This document shows positions 10,808 to 21,640 of a stretch of DNA of 64,000 nucleotides, piece by piece. The notes below the pieces were generated by a model that saw only the letters and a list, made by a program, of their open reading frames with translations, was not told where the DNA came from and searched no databases. Both the position numbers and the translations under genes were made by a program. This DNA comes from Pycnopodia helianthoides (Eukaryota > Echinodermata > Asteroidea > Forcipulatida > Asteriidae): NCBI GenBank assembly GCA_032158295.1, contig CM063256.1, positions 62,001-126,000 on the forward strand, given 5' to 3'. The stretch's first letter is position 1. The number at the start of each line of letters is the position of its first letter.

Positions 10808-11442
10808 AGAGCTTAAGTGTTTGTACAAACAAACACTGAGGTGTTCGGCTATTATAATGTGGTTAGTTCTGTGTAAACGCCTGAGCTATTGCATTTAGTT
10901 GAATTTGGTGCTTTTACTGTTTTGTGGGGTGCCTAAGAAGCTACACACTTTAGCAGAAGTGAAAAAAAAAAATAAAAAACACGATTAAAAGCCTGACGTT
11001 AATTGATTGTTAGCGAGGTTTGCATGGACGGCTATTTTAAAGACTGACAAAGAGAACCTTGAACAGGGACTAGAGTTTCGTATAGTTAGAACTTCATGTT
11101 TATACTGAAAGGGAAGATCAAATTGGGGTCATGCTTCAAATAAAATGTCATATTGTGTTTTAAGCTAGCAAGCAGCACAAAGATTAAGACTTTATGACAT
11201 GTGGTTCAGGAAATATGATTTTTAATATTTGAAATTCCTGTTTAAACCAGAAGGAAAAGTGAAAATGGGGTCATGCGTCTAAATAAATTGTCACAAGTGT
11301 TGTTTGCTACAAGACAGCACAAATATTACGACTTTATGACATATGGTTCAGGAGATATGATTATTTGAACTTTTGAGCTTTCTGTTTGGACCGGAAGTAA
11401 AGGTCAGAGTTGGGTCTTCCGTATGTACAAAATGTCACAAGT
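10808..11442 (+). repeat. family A head and repeated internal modules, upstream of the Penelope insertion
   Basis: Hairpin with arms GTGTTTGT/ACAAACAC (10817-10836) followed by GAGGTGTTCGGCTAT, then the head segment, then two to three tandem modules of about 125-165 bp (GGGGTCATGC, GACTTTATGACAT, GGTTCAGGAGATATGA, GGACCGGAAG). The last module is interrupted at 11443 by the Penelope-like element and resumes at 14009. Confidence 0.75.
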
Positions 11443-11455
11443 ACTGTAAGTACAA
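11443..11455. repeat. 13-bp target-site duplication, left copy
   Basis: ACTGTAAGTACAA, repeated exactly at 13996-14008 on the other side of the Penelope-like element. Removing the insert and one copy restores a family A module that aligns with 11287-11360. Confidence 0.8.
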
Positions 11456-11467
11456 AAAAAGCAAAAA

Positions 11468-11520
11468 ATTAGTTAGTGGCCTGACGTTTCGACCCTAGCA
11501 GAGTCTTTCTCGAAGGCTAA
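11468..11520 (-). ncRNA. possible degenerate hammerhead-ribozyme-like motif in the Penelope 3' region
   Basis: The minus strand has CTCTGCTAGGGTCGAAACGT near 11478-11500. Penelope-like elements often carry small type I hammerhead ribozymes in terminal repeats, with core CTGATGA...CGAAAC. The CGAAACG half and its flanks look right, but CTGATGA is replaced by CTGCTAG, so self-cleavage is unlikely. A weak call based on family knowledge. Confidence 0.3.
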
Positions 11521-11820
11521 ATGACAAGACAACACACATACATGCATACAAGGGGGACAAAAGCAGTCAAGTGGAAAAACATGAATAGAGAGAGTGGAGA
11601 GAGAAAAGCAAGAAGCATTCAGAAAAAGCAGGGGGTAAGCAGGGATTATGAAGACAAAGGGGGGGGGGTTGGAGGGAAGGGGATGGCTAGACCACAAAGA
11701 AGTTGGAAACACAAAGGACAAAATGGAAGGTTGGAAGAAAAGTAAATAATTAGTTAATAGGGCAGACTAAAAATATGGATATCTGTGGGGGAAAAGGGAG
11801 AGGGCAAAGACAAAGGGTTA

Positions 11821-13995
11821 TTAGTCATTTCCTTCTTGGATGTTCAAACCATGGGGTTGAATGGTCTTTATGCGCCTTATCCACAATTTCTCCCTACTCA
11901 GACGAACAGTCTCTCTGGAGTTACCTAGTGCCTCAATGCCCTGTAAATTCATGTCAAAAATGGAGTGGTTAGGAAGATTGAAGTGGTGTCCTACAGGTGT
12001 ATCCAGCTTGTGGGTGTTGACTGTTGATCTGTGGCCGTAGAAACGCCTCTTCATTGTAGTTCTTGTTTCACCTATGTATTGAACACCACAAACTCTGCAA
12101 GATATTAGATAGATTAGATTAGTTGTGGTGCAGGTGACATGACCCCTTGTCTTATGGGTGGTACCACCTGTATGGCTGGTAAAGGAGTCAGATTCCCTGA
12201 TGTGTTGTCTACAAACGATGCATTTTGATGTGTTGGAACACCTAAAAGTACCCTGTGGCAAAGGGGGATTGACATCATCATTAATGGGTGGGACTTCTGC
12301 CCGGACGATGAGATCCCTGAGACTGGGTGGGCGTCGGAAGGCAACTATGGGTTCTTCCTGTACAGCACGCTGAAGCCGATCTGATGTGTGAAGGATATGA
12401 TGGTTGGAACTGGTTATTTTACGAATGGGAGGAAGTGAGGGGTGAAAAGTGACAACAAAAGGAACTTTCCCCTTGGAACTCCGTTGTTGCTTGGGTCCTT
12501 TGGAGAGTACAGACTCCCTAGAACGAGCCTTGACTTTCTGAATCGCTCGATGGACTGCTAGGGAGCTATGACCCCTGGAAACAAGGTGTTTCTTAAGTAA
12601 CTGCGAGTGGTGGAAAAAATCAGAATCATTAGAACAGATTCGACGGAGTCTGAGGGCCTGACTGTAGGCTATGCTGGTTTTGCAGTGTCGGGGGTGACAG
12701 CTGGTGGAGTGGAGGTATTGATGTTTATCTGTGGGTTTAACAAAGAGATCTGTGGTTAAGCCGTCTTCCGTCTTTATAACTTTGACATCCAGAAAATGGG
12801 TGTCCTTGGTCGAGTATTCATTCGTGAATTTGATGGTCCTGTGGAAGGAATTAATGTGGTTAATGAATGATATGAGGCTTGCTTCATCACTAGTCCAGAT
12901 GAAAAAGATGTCATCAATATAGCGCCACCAGACCCAGGGGCGGCAAGGGGCCGACGACAACATGCGCTGTTCAAGTTGACTCATGAAAAGGCAGGCCATT
13001 GAAGGTGCCATACGTGTACCCATTGCAGTGCCATGTACCTGTAGGAAATTCTTACCTAAGAACGAAAAGTTGTTTTTTGTTAGAACATGTTGCATGAGGG
13101 ATACAATGTCAGAAATTGGCGGTGACACGTGACCACTCTTAGACAGGGCTGAGGAGCAGGCAGCAATCCCTTCATCTTGGGGGATGTTGGTGTACAAAGA
13201 GGACACATCAAAAGTACCGATGATAGCTGTGTTGGGGACCTGCTTCTGAATACCTGAGATTTTACGAAGAAAATCTGGAGTGTCATGAATATATGATGGA
13301 ACCTGTGGCATAAGCGGCTTGAGAAAACTGTCAACAAAAAGAGATATATTCTCAGTGGGGGAACCATTGCCAGATATGATGGGTCTCCCTGGGTTTTCTG
13401 GCTTGTGTACCTTGGGAAGAAGGTAAAATCTTGCTGTTCTACAGTCTACCGGGGAGAGAAACTTGTGAGCTTTCTTTGAGAGGTGGTCACGGTCATGCAT
13501 CTCATCCAGTGTTTGTTGAATCTCCTTTGAAAATGTGCCTGTGGGATCGATGTCAAGGGGTTTATAGTTAGTTTGGTTGTTGAGCTGTCCATGGCTTCAT
13601 CGATGTATTGCTGACGACCCATGACAACAACAGCAGAGCCCTTGTCAGCTGGCTTGACGATGATGTCCTTCCTTGCTCGTAGAGTCTTAAGGGCCTCACG
13701 TTCTTCTCTAGGGAGGTTGTCATGAGTCCTGTGGGTGGAATGATCACTGGGATTAATTTGTGAACTAACAACCTGTATGTAAGTCTCAAGGGATGGCACA
13801 CGGTTCTTGGGTGGTACCCATTTACTCTTGCAGTAAAATGGCTCAGGATCCATAGGTGGTGAGTCAAGGAAGAATTCACGGAGGCGAATTCTGCGGTAGT
13901 AGTCAGTGAGGTCCTGACTGAGCTCAACCTGATTCACTGTGGGGGGAGTGGGGCAGAAGTTGAGTCCCTTGGAGAGCAGGCTGTGTAAGTACAAG
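11821..13995 (-). pseudogene. Penelope-like polyprotein (RT + GIY-YIG), one frameshift, N-terminus missing
   Basis: The distal frame (13500 to 11821, 559 codons from its first Met) holds the reverse transcriptase: FDVSSLYTNIP near residue 97, HGTAMGTRMAPSMACLFM at 156-173, and catalytic YIDD at 194-197. A Cys/His-containing linker follows (CSNTSKCIVC, 421-430). The GIY-YIG nuclease lies near 462-545 (IYLISC, YIG at 475-477, Arg485/486, Glu537). The proximal frame (about 13987 to 13590) holds LLSKGLNFCPTPP, FFLDSPP and PADKGSAVVVM. The two frames meet at a single-base shift near 13586-13592, upstream of the 13500 Met. Apart from that shift and the 5' truncation the sequence has no internal stops, so the copy is young. 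It encodes reverse transcription and target cleavage for its own transposition. Confidence 0.9.
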
Positions 13996-14008
13996 ACTGT
14001 AAGTACAA
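13996..14008. repeat. 13-bp target-site duplication, right copy
   Basis: ACTGTAAGTACAA, identical to 11443-11455. The apparent Met-rich start of the reading frame at 14027 is read from this flank, not from the element. Confidence 0.8.
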
Positions 14009-14405
14009 GACAAAACAAACAATACAACTTTATGACGTGCGGTTCAGGAGATATGATTTTTTAAGTACTAAGCTTTGAATTACTGTAACTTGACACCCGA
14101 TGACGTCATGATGAAAAAAATGTGTTTTTCTTACTAACAAATTTTATATTGTCTAGTTCAGGAGTTGGATTTATTCAATATAAAACTTCAACTTTGAACC
14201 TGAAATAATAGTGCAAGATTTCATGTTTATTTCCATTACGAGAGTTACGAATTTATGAAACAATATTTGTCACAAGAGGGCGGTGTGTAAATTGACGACG
14301 TCATCAAATATATATTTGAAAGGGCAAAGGTTCAATATTGTAATTTAATACATAGCATAAATTTTGTGGGTTCCCTTTCATCTTGGATGCAGATCTCGAT
14401 AAGAG
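14009..14405 (+). repeat. family A module resumed after the Penelope insertion
   Basis: Continues GACTTTATGAC-type sequence, GGTTCAGGAGATATGATTTT and TGACACCCGATGACGTCATG (from 14091). Confidence 0.6.
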
Positions 14406-14868
14406 GCTTTGAAATACACACACAACTATATCAAGTATGCCATTCACTATTAAAAGCTAATTTATTGTTTAATGAAAACGTATTCTTTATTGATTCTTCA
14501 TAAATCACAAGTTCACACAAGCTATGTTGTTCAAGTTGACATTATTAAGCTATAATTATTTGAAATGTTCAAAGGATTTCAAATCAATTTTGATTCTCAT
14601 TACGTATCGGTGGCTTGATGATGATAACCTTCAAATAAGTCAAGCATTGTGTAAGATTTCAGTTGCAATTTATAAATGGCTTGCTTGATTTTTAAATATT
14701 GGTTTCTGTTCAAAACGTTTTGTTTATTTAGACTTGAGAAAAAATTAAACCTTAGAGGACATTTGCTTAGAATAGTTGTGCAATACATAGGCACATCATG
14801 AAGATGCGAGTCTAAGCCTCAATTGTGAAGTTAGACTATTAAAAAACTGAGTCAAATACTATTTCTAC

Positions 14869-14955
14869 CTCCATGGTGCATCATACAGTGACTCGGCAGG
14901 GAAATAAGGAATGGAACATCACTGTAGACCATTCCGGTACTGGATGTGCTGTATT
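14869..14955 (-). other. exon-like segment with acceptor and donor (2.7-kb repeat, copy 1)
   Basis: Minus strand: T-rich tract ending CATCAG|AATACAGC at 14956/14955, and CATGGAG|GTAGAA at 14869/14868. The 87-nt interval is open in one frame (TSSTGMVYSDVPFLISLPSH). In copy 2 (about 23275-23390) a roughly 20-30-base insertion breaks that frame, while the outer splice signals stay. It could be a non-coding exon. Protein coding is not supported. Confidence 0.35.
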
Positions 14956-15892
14956 CTGATGAAAAAAAAACAATAAACAGAGTATGACTTGATGAAATAT
15001 CTTCAGACATTTTTTCATAACCTATCAAGTCTAAAAAAAAATCATATAACACTTATAACACTATAAGAATCATAGCACAATATTTTAAATGCATGAACAA
15101 ATTTACAATAAGGTATGTTTACAATGTTTCTAAAATATGTAAATTTCTTTGAATAGAAAGTCTCACAGTATTAGTTACGCAAAGTCATGTTATCCATACC
15201 AACAAAAAATGCAATGAATTACAAGGAAAATGGGCTCAAAAGTCAAAACCGCTCAACCAGAAGTTTTATTTCAATTCCTTTGGAAATGTTTTACCTTGCA
15301 AAATAATTTGTGTCATTTTGAACTTTCAATAAACTACTGTAAATTTACCTCTCAAGAAAAGACCATCCATAATCATGATTTTGGCCAGGTATATAGTTGA
15401 CAACTGACAGGAGCAGTGAAGACTAAAGATGGCTCATATTGACAGCTGCAACTCTTTTCTGTGTACCAGTCCTGACCCAGTCATCAGACTCTCAACTCAT
15501 CCCGCCATCAGACTCTGTTCCATATGTTCCTTGATCACTGTACTAACTTGTAAAACAAACAAAATTCGAGACTTAAAACATTTCAAGATTATAATTTAAT
15601 AAGTGGAAAGTGCCCATACTGCTTTGGAAGTGAATAACTTATAAATCTTAACCTTTGGGGAAACTTCATCGAAAGGTTGTAACACATTTATGGCATAATA
15701 ATATTAATAGTTGATGGAACACATTCATCAAATCTGACCATTTTCTGACACTAGTGACCAAGCCAACAATCATACCAATCCCCCGTTGCCCAATTCTTCC
15801 TCCTCCATGATCATTAAACGATCCTTAGTTTTAAAAACGTCACTACTTGACACATTCATTTTGAGAAGTGATTATGTTGAAACGAAGCTTAC

Positions 15893-15979
15893 CGTTGTAT
15901 TCACCGTGTCGCGCCGATAAACACTGCCGTGAGTTCCGGTCTGAAACGCCCTCGACAAAACGATGTCACGTCCGTTCAT
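15893..15979 (-). other. possible first exon, 29 codons, with GTAAGC donor (copy 1)
   Basis: Minus strand: ATG at 15979, 29 open codons (MNGRDIVLSRAFQTGTHGSV...), then ACAACG|GTAAGC at 15893/15892. The same interval at 24368-24282 in copy 2 is also open and has the same donor; two of the three differences change an amino acid. No in-frame continuation was found in the next exon-like segment (about 15535-15350), so this may be a UTR or lncRNA exon. Confidence 0.3.
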
Positions 15980-17199
15980 TTCGGTGTAGGATCAAAACAT
16001 AACCAATGTCAATCCTTTTCTGCTTGCATTTTCTCACATAATAAAAGTGATACAAATCACTGAAGCAGGTAGACATCTCAGTGAAACTAGGTCTTCAATT
16101 CCATAATCACCATCAAGCCACCAGAAGGGCGAAAAAGGAAACAATTTGACGCCAAACATAGCACAGGTTGAGAGAAACTCATTTCTGCTGCGTAGCGCCA
16201 TTGTTAAAAGTACGATGAACTGTGACATGTCCAAACGTGCACAAAATTCACGCCACTATGCATAGCCTACAGTGTGCGTATAATTATGTGTACATGTACA
16301 TGTACATGTACCTGTGTTCTTTCACTATCGTTCGTTGCCACTGTGGGTCAACTTAAACGTGCGCCTTTTTCGACCTGATGTAAAGGTAAAAATGTTGTCA
16401 TCTGAGTGCAAAAGTTTGAGCAGGCTTAACGTTCTACACCTAGATACAAAAAATAAACTAAAATGATTGGTAGTTTTTGAGATATGAATTTTTGAAATTT
16501 TCAACTTCCGATTTGAACCGGAAATTAAGGTCAAATGGGGTAAAGTTTTGTGTAGCTTTTGTTGAACTTTTAACGACCTGTCCGATAATGTGCGGTTCAC
16601 GAATTATGTTTTTTTTACAAATATTAAACTTTGATTTATTGTAATTCCAAACCTGATGACGTCATCATGACATCATCAAGTTTGTGTCGTCTTGATATTG
16701 AGATTCAAATGTCTGATGAGTTTCAATGTTCAATTCAATTTCAATCTTGAGTTATGCCGTAAATAAGCCCAAAAGTGATGTTTTTCAAGAAAAAAACCAA
16801 AGGCAAACTTCGACCCAGAGTAACGACCCAGAAGTAAAGGTCATACGATTTTGGTGTTAACTTTTTAAATGTTGCCCATGTCTTGGTCTATCATATGCCC
16901 AAATTTAATTACTGTAGCTATAATATTCAGAGACATACAGGCATTGGTATGACGTCACTTTTTGAACTTAAATTGCTTGTAAATTTACACCTGATGACGT
17001 AATCATGACGTCACAACTTACTTATCTTCTGATAGTTATGATCTAACTTCACATGAAGTTTCAAGTTGATCAAAAGTTCGCAACTATGCGTTTGCCTGCC
17101 GACAAGTTTCGTTCGGAAGAATAAGAAAAACTAAAAAAAACAAAAAACAAAAACAAACAAAAACAAAGAGTTGTTCGCGCTGCTGCACAAACACCTCAA

Positions 17200-18430
17200 C
17201 TAGAAATTGAGTTTTTGTCTACTACAAAAACCAGGTTTTCGGCTTCCGGGAGTACAAGCATGGTGAAAAAGTAACAACAGTTTGTATTGCAGTTGCTTTG
17301 TTCTCAAGATATGTAACAATTGGTAAATTTGCAAAAATTGTCAAAAAATAACATGATGACGTCATCACTACAAATTCAAGCAGGTATTGTCCTTGACTAA
17401 CAATACACAAAGTTTCACCTCAGTCAAACTTTTGGTTTAGCAGACACACATTTGTGAAAAGTGCACCTTTAAAGCATACCACGTGACACATGATGACGTC
17501 ATCAAGCTAAGAGTCCACAGATATGTTGCTATTACGAAGGAATTTATGTATACCAATTTTTGAACAATTATCATAAACTCTGACACAGACATCTAGTAAA
17601 GGTGTATTTTTAGATGTTTTTAATCTGCCGCTAGAGGGCGCACTTATAATTGTTGATGTCATCGGTATTAATTTGTTGAACCAGACCCTTGCCAGACCTT
17701 TGCCAGACTTGTATTCTGTGATGGTAAAGCATCAAAAGCTGTACATTTCAACCTTAAAGCCATTAAATAACGCCTTTTCAAAACATTTCACAGTCACTTT
17801 TGGTTTAGACAGATCAAAAGGTCAAGGAAAGGTCACCCACATATTTATTTTTTGTGAAGTACGTAAAGCCCTGTCATATGATGTATAGATTGTCCAAATA
17901 GCTTATGTGGTTGAGGAAATATGAACTTGTGAAATATTGACAAATGTAGAAGAGACTAACTAACCGAAAGGAGTATGTTGAAAACGCCTCAAACAAAGAC
18001 AATACACCAAGCGCACATGGTGCAATCACTGGAGCGTGACTCTGCACTGCATACTACACTTGTTGTACGTGTAAAATCTTTATGCACGACCAATGGGGGG
18101 AACACAAAAATTCCGATTTGAACCAGAAGACAAGGTCAAAATGGGGTTATGTCTGCAAGGCGTTTACGGAGTTTTCAACGACCTGTCCGATGATGTATCG
18201 ATTGTAAGAATCCCTTGTGTAGATCAAAAGTTATGATTTTTTGAAATAATAAACTTTGAATTTTCATAACTCAAGAACTCAAGAACAGATAACGTCATCA
18301 TGACGTAACTTCAACGGTTTCTTCTCCTAATACATATCTAACTATGTGTGAAGTTTCAAGTTCATACAAGTTTGGAAAAGGTTATTTTGTTAGCGGACAA
18401 GGGACGGACAGAAGAAGAAGAAGAAGAAGT
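17200..18430 (+). repeat. family A-related unit, first of two in tandem
   Basis: Begins CTAGAAATTGAG with a hairpin (GTTTTTGTctacTACAAAAAC-type) then GGTTTTCGGCTTC. Contains TGATGACGTCATCA (17356, 17491) and CCGCTAGAGGGCGC (17628-17641), and ends at a (GAA)n tract (18412-18428). The unit at 18440-19850 repeats it. Confidence 0.75.
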
Positions 18431-18439
18431 ATGAAGACT

Positions 18440-19850
18440 AGAAATTAAGTTTTTGTCAACTACAAAAACCAGGTGTTCGGCTTCTGGGAGTACAAGCTTT
18501 GTGAAAAAGTAACAACAGTTTGTATTGCAGTTGCTTTATTCTCAAGATATGTAACAAATGGTTGAAATTGCAAAAATTGTCAAAAAAGAATATGATGACG
18601 TCATCATAACGTCACTACAAATTCAAGCAGGTATTGTCCTTGACTAACAATACACCAAGTTTCACCTCAGTCGAACTTTTGGTTTGGCAGATACACATTT
18701 TTGAAAAGTGCACCTTTAAAGCATACCACATGACACATGATGACGTCATCAAGCTAAGAGTCCACAGATATGTTGCTATTATGAAGGAAATTATGTATAC
18801 CAATTTTGAAACAATTATCATAAACTCTGACACAGACATCAAGCAAAGGTGTATTTTTAGATGTTTTTAATCTGCCGTTAGAGGGCGCACTTATATTTGT
18901 TGACGTCATCGGTATTAATTTTTTAAACCAGACCTTTGCCAGCCAGACTTGTATAATGTGATGGTAAAGCATCAAAAGGTGTACATTTCAACCCTAAAAG
19001 CCATTAAATAATGCCTTTTCAAAACATTTCAGTCACTTTTGGTTTATACAGATCAAAAGGTCACCCACATATTTATTTTTGTGAAGTACGTAAAGCCCTG
19101 TCATATGATGTATAGATTGTCCAAATAGCTTATGTGGTTAAGGAAATATGAACTTATGACGACTGTAGAAGAGACTTACTAACCGAAAGGAAAATGTATG
19201 TTGAAAACTCCTCGAACAAAGACTATACACCAAGCGCCCTCATTCGTTAAGTTAAAATAACTTGGTTTGGTGGGGTTTCCACCATTTCCGCTATATAACC
19301 GAAATGGAAAGGTTTGTTGGAAACGCCTTGAAAACAGACAAAAAACGAAGCTATTTAAAAAACATATATATAAACAAATTTATGTGGCCAAGCGGTCACC
19401 CATCCAAGTACTGACCGGGCCCGACGTTGCTTAACTTCAGTGATCGGACGAGAACTGGTGTAATCAACGTAGTATGTTCGATGATAAACCAAAAAATGTA
19501 TTTTTGAAGAAAATATTTTAAAAATCCAATTTGAACCAGAAGACAAGGCCAAAATGGGGTTATGTCTGCAAGGCGTTTACGGAGTTTGTAACATCCTTTC
19601 CGATGATGTATCGATTGTAAAAATCCCTTTTGTAGATCAAAAGTTATGATTTTTTGAAATAACAAACTTTGAATTTTCATAACTCAAGAAAGGATGACGT
19701 CATCATGACGTCATTGCAACCATGTTGTCTCCTAATGAATATCTAACTATGTGTAAAGTTTCAAGGTTGTGTAAGCTTGGAAAAGGCGTCTTTGCTACCG
19801 GACAATCGAGGGGGAGAATAAGAAGAAGTATTAAGAAAACTAGACTGATC
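18440..19850 (+). repeat. family A-related unit, second of two in tandem, with an insertion
   Basis: Repeats 17200-18430 almost throughout. The interval 19225-19515 differs and holds the 5S rRNA-like fragment. CCGTTAGAGGGCGC is at 18875-18888; the tail TTTGCTACCGGACAATCGAG and GAAGAAG end it. Confidence 0.75.
19384..19476 (-). rRNA. 5S rRNA-derived fragment (pseudogene or SINE3-type head)
   Basis: The minus strand reads CATACTACGTTG, then GTTCTCGTCCGATCACTGAA, GTTAAGCAACGTCGGGCC, GGTCAGTACTTGGATGGGTG and ACCGCTTGG. This covers most of a 5S rRNA, including the internal A-box-like and C-box-like control segments. The first few bases and the 3' stem strand do not match, so it is probably not a functional gene. 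It lies in a stretch absent from the sister unit at 17200-18430, so it arrived as an insertion. Confidence 0.75.
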
Positions 19851-19854
19851 TTGT

Positions 19855-20640
19855 TTGTAAATTACAAACAAAAGGTGTTCGGCGTGTTTTTATAATTTGG
19901 TTTTAACCCTTTCCCGATCTGTTTGAAGCACTGTATACTCAGTACTTTTGCGAGTTTTGTAAAAAACTAAAAAATAAAAACATAAAATAAAAACAATTAA
20001 ACGGAAGTAAAGGTCACAGGGGTCAAACTTTGCGTAAGATTTTAAAAATACAACAGGGTCTCTCACATGGTTCAAAGATCTTGTGTGTGGCAATCGTGGT
20101 TCTTCAGATATGAATTTTTTTCAATATTAAACATTGATTGAATGTTATGACGTCATCGATGACGATGACGTCATCATCCCCAAAACCTTTACGTCTAAGT
20201 ACATGGTTAGTTCAAATGCGATGAATATAAAAACAAGTAAATGGAACGAGCGGCTCTGGTTAGGAAGCATTATACCTCCATTCAATGGCCGTAAAATAAT
20301 TTCCTAAAGACTGTCGTTTGCAAAGGTAACTCTGGCGGGCGCTACATTTATTTGGGATGGATGTGGATCACTGATCTCTAAGAATGCACCAACGTAAACT
20401 TGGGACATAGTTGGGACATTATGGTACAACTGTTCAATGCGTGATTCGTAGGTACACCTGTACGTATTCCACGAAGTCCAAATTGCGCCGTGATGTGAGT
20501 GTAGTTGTGTGAAATACTTTGTTTTTTGCCAAAGTAAACATTTTTAACGGGCACCTCATTTTATACGCCGGGCGGATTTCTATTTAGCCCGGGCGGATTA
20601 CTATTTCGTCCGAACCCTTGCCCTTAGCACTTTACAGAGT
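19855..20640. repeat. family A pieces and unassigned DNA
   Basis: 19855-19885 is a hairpin head (GTTTGTAAATTACAAAC) followed by AGGTGTTCGG. 19996-20180 has AAAGGTCACAGGGGTCA and TGACGTCATCGATGACGATG. 20200-20640 matches nothing else in the window and has no credible reading frame. Confidence 0.5.
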
Positions 20641-20737
20641 TTTGTAAAAAATATAAAGAATATAAAAACAAATCAAATAATAAACTACAAGTCAATAAAC
20701 CCCAAATCAAAATAAATAAATAAATAAAAACACAGGC

Positions 20738-20822
20738 AAATCCCTCGGGTGTGTGATTCGATCCCATGACATTTGAACTGCTAAAGCAGATGTCTCACCA
20801 CCAGACCACCGAGCTAGTGTGT
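20738..20822 (-). repeat. tRNA-like sequence, probably a SINE head
   Basis: On the minus strand TAGCTCGGTGGTCTGGTGG resembles a Pol III A box and GGGATCGAATC a diverged B box, about 45 bases apart. No acceptor-stem pairing is seen, so a working tRNA is unlikely. Confidence 0.45.
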
Positions 20823-21039
20823 CTTTGATGACCGATAATAGTGCTACGTATTTGCGTGGATTAGACTATGGAGCTCCATGATTAGATGATTAAACCATTA
20901 AACTAACAGAGCCTCATGCCAAATCAGGCTTGGTGGACATTCGGATCAATCAACCGTCTGATCAATGGAGCGGAACAGCCAGCCACAGTGCTTTTTGATG
21001 AAATGATGAGGAGTTAATATTGAGATAGGCCTATCAATT

Positions 21040-21370
21040 TTTGGAATTTGAATCTTCCGGTTTGAACCGGAAGTCGGGGTCAAATGGGGTCACACGTAAT
21101 GTATCGTTAATGTACCGATAATGTATAGATTGTAAAAATCCAATGTTTGGTTCTCGACATATGATTTTTTAAAATAATAAACTTTGAATTAATATATTTC
21201 AATACCCGATGACGTCATATGACGTTACTAAAACGGTATCATCTCCTAATGGATATCTAACTATGTGAAGTTTCAAGTTTATATGTGCTTGGGAAGTGTG
21301 CTTTTGTTAGCGGAAAAGCGACGGGGAGAAGGAAGAAGTATTAAGAAAAATGATAACAAATTCGAAGTGT
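21040..21370 (+). repeat. family A tail copy
   Basis: TCTTCCGGTTTGAACCGGAA (21055), GGGGTCAAATGGGGTCA (21078), GATGACGTCATATGACGT (21207), TTGTTAGCGGAAAAGCGACG and a GAAGGAAGAAG end. Confidence 0.75.
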
Positions 21371-21399
21371 TCGGATTTTTGGCCTGAATTAATGAGTCA

Positions 21400-21640
21400 T
21401 CTGTTTTCAAGTAAAGCTGACTGGGATGAATGTGACTTGTGCTGTTTGTTATTGTGAAAACAAAATGAATAACTATTAAAGAATCTTTTTTCTAAGCGTT
21501 TTACAGAACTTCCAGTTTCACGGTTATGAGTTAGGGTTAGCAATCCGTTATTATGTATTCACAATCCGTTGTTACAGATTACGGTTTATAGTACATATTC
21601 GCAATCCGCATAATAACGGATATTTCAGATTTAATTCCAG
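21400..21640. other. no gene seen
   Basis: Contains clustered short near-repeats of ACAATCCG/GCAATCCG with TAACGGATT (21540-21630). Nothing else was recognised. Confidence 0.35.

Larger units (their letters stand above)
11456..13995 (-). mobile_element. Penelope-like retroelement with GIY-YIG endonuclease, 5'-truncated
   Basis: About 2.54 kb on the minus strand, flanked by a 13-bp direct repeat. Order along the element: truncated N-terminal part, reverse transcriptase, linker with Cys/His residues, GIY-YIG nuclease, about 365 bases of 3' sequence. The 5' end falls just before the LLSKGLNFCPTPP motif, which normally follows further N-terminal sequence in this superfamily, so it is 5'-truncated as expected from incomplete reverse transcription. 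It lies inside a family A copy and is therefore younger than that copy. Confidence 0.9.
14406..17110. repeat. 2.7-kb dispersed repeat, copy 1
   Basis: Matches 22808-25520 along its length with scattered substitutions and small indels. It runs from TATATCAAGTATGCCATTCA to GACAAGTTTCGTTCGGAAGA. The right third merges into a family A tail (AACTTCCGATTTGAACCGGA at 16502). Two exon-like segments with splice signals lie on the minus strand. A more diverged third fragment is at 21640-21880. Confidence 0.8.

Noticed and set aside
12114..13927. Additional open frames within the Penelope-like element
   Set aside because: They are shadows of the polyprotein in other frames, with no motifs of their own.
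19384..19476. Functional 5S rRNA gene
   Set aside because: Both terminal segments needed for the closing stem are missing, and it is a single insert inside a repeat.
20738..20822. Functional tRNA gene
   Set aside because: A- and B-box-like words are present, but no acceptor stem or complete cloverleaf forms. Loci at 58484, 58270 and 60722 were rejected as host tRNAs for the same reason.
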